Assembly: GCA_036259875.1 (NCBI GenBank)
Contig: DATAAZ010000039.1
Span: 1-64,000 of the forward strand
DNA: 64,000 nt
Direction: 5' to 3'
Source of the DNA: DATAAZ01 sp036259875
GTDB taxonomy: Bacteria > Actinomycetota > Thermoleophilia > Gaiellales > Gaiellaceae
Each line of letters begins with the position of its first letter. Positions within the stretch are counted from its first letter, which is position 1. The position numbers were made by a program, and so were the translations under genes. The notes beneath the pieces were generated by a model. That model ran no database searches. It saw only the letters and a program-made list of their open reading frames with translations, and had not been told where the DNA came from. Positions 58,827 to 64,000 of the stretch are shown in pieces.

Positions 58827-59891
58827 TCAGCGCAAGTCAGCGACCGCGGTTTCGGCGGCGACGCGCCCGAGCACGAGCGCGGCCGCGAGACCGCTCGCGT
58901 AGCCGCCCGTCGAGACCCCGCCGACGTCGGCGCCGCAGGCGTAGACGCCTTCGGCGACACGGGCTCGCTCGTCCACGCGAAGGCCCCCGAGGGTCGTCGT
59001 GACGCCCGCGACGACCTCGACGACCGTCTCGCCCTCGCGGCGCTCGACGGGTGCCCCGGCCGCTTCCGCGGCCTCGACCATCTGCCCCACAGTTTGCTCG
59101 CGCACGCGCTCTCCGAGCTTCGACTCGGGAACGGCGTACCACGCGCGCGCGCGAGGCTGGCGCGCGATCCACTGCACCACGTCTACCTCCGACCACGTGC
59201 GAGCGACGTACCCCTCGCCGCGCTCGTTGACGACGTGCGCGTGACGTGCGTAGAGCTGCGCGAGCGAGCGGAACTGCATGGGCGTCACGCGCGCGGGTGG
59301 CGCCGGCATCGCCCGACCCCAGAACTCGTCCAGCCCCGCCGAGAGGCGACCCCCCGCTTCGAGTCCGAGCCGCAGGCCGTCGCCGCCGCTCCACGGGTTC
59401 GCCCGCACGAGAACATCGTCGGCCGCGGGAGTTACGTAGCGGCGGACGAGCTCGCGGTCGCCTTGAAACCCGCCGGTCGCGAGGATCACCGGTACGCCGC
59501 GCGGAAGCGCCGCGAGCGGGGCGCCGAGCCGAACGTCGCCGGCGCGCCGGACGAGCGCCTCGGTCAGCGCCGGCGGATCGAACCGGAGGCCGCTCGTGAG
59601 CGGGTTCCCGGTCTCTCGCTCCACCACCGGCGCGCCGAGCGACTCGAGCCACACGAGGCCCTCGTCCAGCCGCTCGTACACGATGCGCTGAAGGACGGGA
59701 TCGCCTGACGGACACTCGGCGCGAAAGCGGCCCCATTCGCCGTAGCGCCACACGAACCCGCCCGAGAGGACCATCGACCCGCCCGGCCGGTCACCCTTCT
59801 CGTGGACGACGACCCGCGCTCCGAGCTCGCGGGCCCGCACGGCCGCGACAAGACCCGCCATCCCGGCCCCGGCCACGACGAGATCGGCCAT
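58827..59891 (-). CDS. FAD-dependent oxidoreductase (fumarate reductase/ketosteroid dehydrogenase-like)
   Basis: The 354-residue flavoprotein has an N-terminal ADP-binding loop VVAGAGMAGLVAAVRA, GGSMVLSGG, and a C-terminal FAD contact GVYACGADVGGVSTGGYASGLAAALVLG. It fits the FAD_binding_2 family, shorter than fumarate reductase and 3-ketosteroid-1-dehydrogenase, as a large part of the capping domain is missing. ATG at 59891 follows the VOC gene by 6 nt. The electron acceptor is unknown. Confidence 0.83.
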   Translation of the reverse strand: MADLVVAGAGMAGLVAAVRARELGARVVVHEKGDRPGGSMVLSGGFVWRYGEWGRFRAECPSGDPVLQRIVYERLDEGLVWLESLGAPVVERETGNPLTSGLRFDPPALTEALVRRAGDVRLGAPLAALPRGVPVILATGGFQGDRELVRRYVTPAADDVLVRANPWSGGDGLRLGLEAGGRLSAGLDEFWGRAMPAPPARVTPMQFRSLAQLYARHAHVVNERGEGYVARTWSEVDVVQWIARQPRARAWYAVPESKLGERVREQTVGQMVEAAEAAGAPVERREGETVVEVVAGVTTTLGGLRVDERARVAEGVYACGADVGGVSTGGYASGLAAALVLGRVAAETAVADLR

Positions 59892-59897
59892 CGCCGC

Positions 59898-60551
59898 TTA
59901 GACGAGCGAGAACGTCGGCTTGTGCTCGACGTACTCGATCTTCACCCGCTCGGGCCCCCAGACGAACACGGCCTTCGTGTTCGCGGCGTCGACGACGTCC
60001 GCGACGTCCAGCCCGAGCGCGCGCGCCTCGTCGAGCTGCGCGTCCGCCGAGGGGACGAGAACGGCGAGGTGGTTCAGGAGCGGCCGCTCCGGCTCGCCCG
60101 GATCGCCCTCGTGGAACTCGACATACGCGCCGCCGACCTGGACGCGGGGAACGCCGCCGGGGCCCCGCTCGGCGGGCTCGAAGCCGAGGGAGAGGTACGC
60201 CGCCGCGGTCGCATCTGGCGCGCGCGAAAAGAGCGCGACGTGATCGAGGTCGTAGTCGAGATCGGTCGGCGCTTCGACGAGGCGGATCTCGAGGCCGTCG
60301 TCGAAGCTGACCGCACGATCCCTCGTGGCCCCCATGCGAACGCGGAGGCCCACGTGACGGAGCGCGCCCCGCTCGCGCGGCCCCTCGGCGGTGAAGAGCG
60401 TCAGCTTGCCGCGGCGCGCGTCCGCGCCGACGAGCGTAAAGGCGTCGGTTCGCTCGATCACGTGCACGCCGAGCCGATCGGTCAGCGACGCGGCGATTCC
60501 GTCGCGTCCCGCGACCCAGAGGGCGAGGTGGTCGAGCTTCTGAACGTCCAT
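59898..60551 (-). CDS. Two-domain VOC-superfamily protein
   Basis: The 217-residue product has two VOC modules: residues 1-120 (KLDHLALWVAGRDG, ALRHVGLRV) and 121-217 (LNHLAVLVPSADA, VKIEYVEH). The layout resembles extradiol-dioxygenase-like or glyoxalase-like enzymes with metal ligands His-8, His and Glu. ATG at 60551 is the first Met of the domain, and the frame continues upstream only in non-protein-like sequence. It is first in an operon with the flavoprotein. Confidence 0.8.
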   Translation of the reverse strand: MDVQKLDHLALWVAGRDGIAASLTDRLGVHVIERTDAFTLVGADARRGKLTLFTAEGPRERGALRHVGLRVRMGATRDRAVSFDDGLEIRLVEAPTDLDYDLDHVALFSRAPDATAAAYLSLGFEPAERGPGGVPRVQVGGAYVEFHEGDPGEPERPLLNHLAVLVPSADAQLDEARALGLDVADVVDAANTKAVFVWGPERVKIEYVEHKPTFSLV

Positions 60552-60613
60552 CGAACGACAATGTCCCGGCCGGGCACGATTCAAAACGGCCGATTCGCGG
60601 GGATGATTCCGGC

Positions 60614-60976
60614 ATGGATGCGGACGGCGCCAAGGTCCTCGTGTTGGCGGCGCGCCAACCCGACTTCGTCGCCCGCCTCGAGCACGATGGGTTCGCGGTC
60701 GACGTCCGGACGCGGCCACTCGACGATGCGTCTGAGACCGACGCCGACCTCGCGGTCGTCTTTCGCGGCCGGCTGATCGGACGCGGCCAGGCCGCTGCCC
60801 TCGCCGGGCGAGGGATCCCGGTCGTCGAGGTGCTGACGGTCGAGCCGCCGGGCACGTCGAGCGCCGGCTGGATCCGGCTCTCGAACCGGATCTCGAAGAC
60901 GGACCTCGTCCAGGTCGTCCACGCGATGGCAGACGGCGCCCGGCCGCGTGAGGACGCCCCGGTCGCGGCGCGCTAG
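60614..60976 (+). CDS. Hypothetical protein with receiver-like alternation
   Basis: The 120-residue product alternates beta strands and helices (KVLVLAARQPDFVARLEHDGFAVDV, ADLAVVFRG, IPVVEVLTV, LSNRISKTDLVQVVHAMADG) like a CheY fold, but the phospho-acceptor Asp region reads DLAVVFRG rather than the usual D-x-x-M-P. It may be a pseudo-receiver. It is divergent from the VOC operon. Its stop overlaps the MFS stop in CTAG. Confidence 0.55.
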   Translation: MDADGAKVLVLAARQPDFVARLEHDGFAVDVRTRPLDDASETDADLAVVFRGRLIGRGQAAALAGRGIPVVEVLTVEPPGTSSAGWIRLSNRISKTDLVQVVHAMADGARPREDAPVAAR

Positions 60977-62199
60977 ACCGCGATTGGCGGCCTTCGGCCG
61001 TCCTCGCCGCCCTGCGGGCCGGCGCGGAGGCGGAGCATGGCGACGACGCCGAGCGCCGGGCCCGGCGCCAGGAACGCGAACGTCCACTCCCAGCCGACCG
61101 CGTCGGCGAGCACGGGAACGAGCCAGATCGTCGCGACGGTGAGCGCAAAACCGAGCGCGAGCTGAAGCGAAAGCGCGGTCCCGACGTACGACTGATCGGC
61201 GTGCTCGGTGACGAGCGTCGAGAAGAGCGCCGAGTCCGGGATGACGGCGAAGCCCCAGACGAGGCCGACGAGGACGACGAGCCACGTCGGCGCGTCGACG
61301 AGCAGGCCGATCGTCAACGCGCACGCGCCCGAGACGGCGAGCGCGGCGGCCGCCGTCTCGGCACGGCCCAGGCGCTCGGCGAGGGCGCCGCCGGCGACAC
61401 AGCCGACGCCACCCGCCGCGATCACGGCGAACGTCGTGTACGCGGCCTGGGTCCCGCCCGCGCCGTGGCCGTCTCGGAGGAAGGCAAGAAACCACGCCCA
61501 CATGGCGAAGAGCTCCCACATGTGCCCGAAGTAGCCGAGGGACGCGAGGCGCACGCCGCGGTTGCGGAGCACGCGTCGCACCTGACGCGGGTCGAACACG
61601 GCGCGCGGAAACGGGTACGGCCCCTCGGGGACGAGGCGCCACGCGAGAACTCCGCCGGCGAGCGTGAGCGCCGACGTCGCGTAAACGACGGTCCGCCATT
61701 CGAGTCCGCCCACCCCGTTGACGAAGTGCGGCGCGGCCGAGCCGACGGCGATCGCGCCCGCCAGCGTCCCGAGCGCGAACGCGCGCCCGCGGCGGAACCA
61801 GGTCGCCATGAGCTTGAACGCCGGCGGGTAGACCCCGGCGAGGAAGAACCCGGTCAGCGCTCGCAAGGGGATCGCGGTCTCCGCCCCGTCCGAGGCCGCA
61901 ACCCCGAGGTTGGCCGCCGCGGCCCCGGCTGATCCACCGAGGATGACGAGGCGCGGCGGGAGAACGTCCGCGACGTTGCCGAGACTCGAGAGGAGCGCTC
62001 CTGCGACGAAGCCGAGCTGCACGGCGATCGTGAGCCACGCGCCCGCGTCGCGCGAGAGGTCCCACTCGTCGCGCAGCTGCGGGATCACCGCGGTCGCCGA
62101 GAACCATGGGCTCATGCCGAGCACGAGCGCGAACGCGAGGAGCGCGAGCGCGCGCGAGCGTCCGGGTGCGGGGAGCTCGGCCATCTCGCGGGGAATCAT
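60973..62199 (-). CDS. Major facilitator superfamily transporter
   Basis: A 12-helix permease of about 408 residues from ATG at 62199. MFS features are visible: helix 1-2 region MSPWFSATAVIPQL, a loop with RLVILGGSAG, helix 5 region LTGFFLAGVYPPAFKLMATWF and the second-half signature ERLGRAETA. The family resembles NNP/CynX-like or sugar transporters, but the cargo cannot be told. An upstream in-frame start would add 28 residues of doubtful character. The neighbouring small Rho_N-like gene is divergent. Confidence 0.85.
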   Translation of the reverse strand: MIPREMAELPAPGRSRALALLAFALVLGMSPWFSATAVIPQLRDEWDLSRDAGAWLTIAVQLGFVAGALLSSLGNVADVLPPRLVILGGSAGAAAANLGVAASDGAETAIPLRALTGFFLAGVYPPAFKLMATWFRRGRAFALGTLAGAIAVGSAAPHFVNGVGGLEWRTVVYATSALTLAGGVLAWRLVPEGPYPFPRAVFDPRQVRRVLRNRGVRLASLGYFGHMWELFAMWAWFLAFLRDGHGAGGTQAAYTTFAVIAAGGVGCVAGGALAERLGRAETAAAALAVSGACALTIGLLVDAPTWLVVLVGLVWGFAVIPDSALFSTLVTEHADQSYVGTALSLQLALGFALTVATIWLVPVLADAVGWEWTFAFLAPGPALGVVAMLRLRAGPQGGEDGRRPPIAV

Positions 62200-62239
62200 C
62201 GCCGCGCAAAGCGGGTATCGACGAACGGGGGTGAGAGCA

Positions 62240-62518
62240 GTGGCGACGAAGAAGCAGACGGAAGCGGCGCGGCGGAACGTCAAGAAGGCGCAGAAGGCGG
62301 CAAAGGAGAAGCGGACGATCGCGAACCTGCCGAAGGCAACGCGCCGCGAGCTCGGAAAGCAGGGGGCCCGCGCGCGGAAGCGCGGCGGCGCCGCCGGTCG
62401 CGCGCTCGAGGATCGGAACCGCGAGCAGCTCTACGAGCAGGCGAAGCGGCTGAACGTCCCCGGCCGCTCGAAGATGGGGAAGTGGGAGCTCATCGAGGCG
62501 ATCCGGAAAGCGCGCTAG
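62240..62518 (+). CDS. Small basic Rho_N/SAP-like protein
   Basis: The 92-residue Lys/Arg-rich product has a disordered basic first half (QTEAARRNVKKAQKAAKEKR) and a C-terminal helix-extended-helix: REQLYEQAKRLNVPGRSKMGKWELIEAIRKAR region. It matches the C-terminal module of the ChaB-like protein at 15032-15421 (shared core GRSKM-x-K-x-EL). Such modules bind RNA or DNA. GTG at 62240 has GGGGGTGAG upstream. Function is unknown. Confidence 0.75.
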   Translation: MATKKQTEAARRNVKKAQKAAKEKRTIANLPKATRRELGKQGARARKRGGAAGRALEDRNREQLYEQAKRLNVPGRSKMGKWELIEAIRKAR

Positions 62519-62542
62519 CCGTCGCGAGGAGCGGGTAGCGAG

Positions 62543-62941
62543 CTAGACGGGCTCCCTCCAGACGAGCGCGGTCCCGTCGAGGACGACGACGGCGTCTTGA
62601 TTGGTGACCGTCGTCCGAAGCTTCGTGATCGGCTTGTCGGCGCGAGCCTCGAGGACCTCGACCTCGGCGGTGATCTCGTCGCCGGGGCGGACAGGCGCCT
62701 TGAAGTCCCACTCGACACGGAGGAAGACGCTGCCTGGGCCCGGCAGGTCCTCGGCGACGACCGCGTTCAGAAGGCCCGAAGTGACGCCGCCCTGGACGAT
62801 GATCCCGCCGAACCGCGACCGCGCCGCGCGCTGCTCGTCGTAGTGGAGCGGGTTCCGATCACCCGTGAGCTCCGTGAAGAGCTCGATGTCGCGCGGCTCG
62901 ATGCGTCGCCGCCGCCGCGCCGTTTCGCCGACCCGTGGCAC
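62543..62941 (-). CDS. MaoC-like (R)-specific enoyl-CoA hydratase
   Basis: The 132-residue hot-dog-fold protein has the hydratase-2 motif: FTELTGDRNPLHYDEQRAARSRFGGIIVQGG, with the catalytic Asp and His within TGDRNPLH. It hydrates (R)-enoyl-CoA for PHA synthesis or beta-oxidation. GTG at 62941 is 3 nt from the stop of the small upstream gene. The downstream neighbour converges. Confidence 0.88.
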   Translation of the reverse strand: MPRVGETARRRRRIEPRDIELFTELTGDRNPLHYDEQRAARSRFGGIIVQGGVTSGLLNAVVAEDLPGPGSVFLRVEWDFKAPVRPGDEITAEVEVLEARADKPITKLRTTVTNQDAVVVLDGTALVWREPV

Positions 62942-62944
62942 GCG

Positions 62945-63154
62945 TTACGCGTCCGACCCCATTTCGGCCGCGACCTCGATCAGGCCGCCGTTCCGGCGCC
63001 CGTCGTTCAGGATCGTCGTGTACGCGGCCGTCTCGCCCCCGGTCTTCCAGCTCGGCCCGACGAGCTCCCCGGGGAAGCGCTTCGCGGCGTCCACTCCGGC
63101 GTCGCGAGCTCGTTCCCGCAGAAGGCGCCGCGGCTCGTTCACGACCTGCGCCAC
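62945..63154 (-). CDS. Small hypothetical protein
   Basis: The 69-residue product (VVNEPRRLLRERARDAGVDAAKRFPGELV..., TTILNDGRRNGGLIEV) is charged and contains no recognised motif. Tight spacing to the MaoC-like gene supports translation as an operon leader. GTG at 63154 is the only sensible start. Function unknown. Confidence 0.5.
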   Translation of the reverse strand: MAQVVNEPRRLLRERARDAGVDAAKRFPGELVGPSWKTGGETAAYTTILNDGRRNGGLIEVAAEMGSDA

Positions 63155-63204
63155 GGCGCGACGCTACCACGCGTCCGCGCGAGCACACCGGCTCCCGGCC
63201 GAGC

Positions 63205-64000
63205 TCAGTCGGCGGTCACCTCGTGGGCGAGCCGGTGGCGGACGCGGTCGCGCGCCTCCGCGAACCGGATCGCCTCGTAGGCGATCAGGGCCGAGAGCCC
63301 GCCGGCGACGATTCCGACGGAGGCGAGCGCCGGAAGCTCGACCGCGGCCGGGATCACGGCGATGAGCGCGAGCGCGCAGAGCAGGCGCTGGCGGTTCAGC
63401 GTATGGACGTTCCTGAGCCGGAATGCGACGTGCGCGAGGAGGTAGAGGGCCGTCCCCCCGAGCAACGCCACGACGGGGACGAGCTTCAGCGGCTCGCCGA
63501 CGTCGCCGAGCGTCTTCTTCATCGCAAGGGCGACGAGCACGATGCCCGCCACCATCGGAAAATGGAGGTACGAGTACGAGTCGCGCGCCATCGAGTTCTG
63601 CTCCCGACCCGGCGCCGCCCCCACGAGCCGCCGCTCAGCGACGAGCGCGACGACGTCGAAGTAGAGCCACCACAGACCTGCCGCCACGACGATCCCGAGG
63701 ACCGCCGCGGTGACGATCCCCGCCCCGATCCCGCCGGTCACCCCCACGCCGATCGCGACGATGGACTCGCCGAGGGCGATGATGATGATGAGCGCATGGC
63801 GCTCCGCGAAGTGCGAGGGGACGAGCTTCCAACCCTCGACGCCGAAAAGGGAGGGGCCGCCGATGTCGAGGAAGAGCGCCACCCCCCAGAGGGCGGCCTG
63901 GGCCGCGCCGTCGGCGAACGCCGCACCGAGGAGCAGCCCGACGCCGATAGTCGTGCTACCCGCGAGCGTCGCAACCGAATGGCGAAGATCGGGGTCGTCG
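63205..64000 (-). CDS. LtrA-like (low temperature requirement) membrane protein, 3' part
   Basis: The gene runs off the right edge, so the N-terminus is missing. The visible 264 residues include several hydrophobic helices and the LtrA hallmark FAERHALIIIIALGESIVAIGVG, a second hydrophobic block (ALLGGTALYLLAHVAFRLRN), and a charged C-terminus. LtrA is named from a Listeria cold-growth mutant, and the molecular role is unclear. No downstream partner is visible. Confidence 0.85.
   Translation of the reverse strand, partial: DDPDLRHSVATLAGSTTIGVGLLLGAAFADGAAQAALWGVALFLDIGGPSLFGVEGWKLVPSHFAERHALIIIIALGESIVAIGVGVTGGIGAGIVTAAVLGIVVAAGLWWLYFDVVALVAERRLVGAAPGREQNSMARDSYSYLHFPMVAGIVLVALAMKKTLGDVGEPLKLVPVVALLGGTALYLLAHVAFRLRNVHTLNRQRLLCALALIAVIPAAVELPALASVGIVAGGLSALIAYEAIRFAEARDRVRHRLAHEVTAD

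Noticed and set aside
1..64000. CRISPR arrays, rRNA, tRNA, phage genes
   Set aside because: No regularly spaced repeats, no rRNA-like segments, no cloverleaf with CCA end and no phage structural or transposase proteins were found by reading both strands.

Overview
The window is very G+C-rich DNA, roughly 70% by eye, with dense genes, many GTG and TTG starts, frequent 4-nt ATGA/GTGA stop-start overlaps, and a repeated pattern of a -10-like TANNNT hexamer only 6-9 nt before a start codon. Together with the lhr-nei gene pair, a ChaB/Rho_N protein, CysO-type sulfur-carrier genes and a primary sigma factor of actinobacterial type, this suggests an actinobacterium, most likely of the Thermoleophilia (Gaiellales/Solirubrobacterales). 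That placement is inference from gene content. I see no rRNA, tRNA, CRISPR array, phage or transposase gene.

Layout. 0-31 kb is mostly housekeeping: a ParA start at the left edge; a lhr helicase - nei glycosylase - two unknown genes operon; a large secreted M14 zinc peptidase with an apparent frameshift near its C-terminus; an acyl-CoA dehydrogenase; an ECF sigma factor with an overlapping membrane beta-propeller protein and two propeller relatives nearby; peptidases M24 and M20; an amidohydrolase; hydantoinase/oxoprolinase hyuA-hyuB with a divergent HxlR regulator; and the primary sigma factor. At 28.4-31.2 kb lies a compact sulfur-carrier cysteine operon: a rhodanese-E1 protein, a single reading frame joining CysO to CysM, and the JAMM protease Mec.

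32.3-55.2 kb is a large uncharacterised catabolic region. A Gfo/Idh/MocA dehydrogenase and a xylulokinase on the left are followed by a nearly 18-kb block holding a VOC protein and sugar isomerase-like gene (minus strand), then a divergent plus-strand run: a branched-chain-type ABC transporter (two permeases, binding protein, two ATPases), a Tm-1-like UPF0261 protein, a PEP-hydrolase-like TIM barrel, cupin, FAD oxidase, tagatose-3-epimerase-like enzyme, creatininase-like amidohydrolase, a second UPF0261 protein, a DeoR regulator, another TIM-barrel isomerase, two dehydrogenases, a DhnA-type aldolase and a PfkB kinase split by an in-frame stop. Transport, oxidation/epimerisation, phosphorylation and aldol cleavage are all represented, so a complete pathway for a sugar, polyol or sugar acid is likely, but its substrate cannot be read from the sequence. 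Three copies of a palindromic repeat of about 85-100 bp sit at the gene ends bordering this block.

55.2-64 kb returns to general functions: a CNNM/CorC membrane protein, a NarL-type two-component pair, a flavoprotein, a two-domain VOC protein, an MFS transporter, a second Rho_N-like small protein, a MaoC-like hydratase and the 3' part of an LtrA-like membrane protein running off the right edge.
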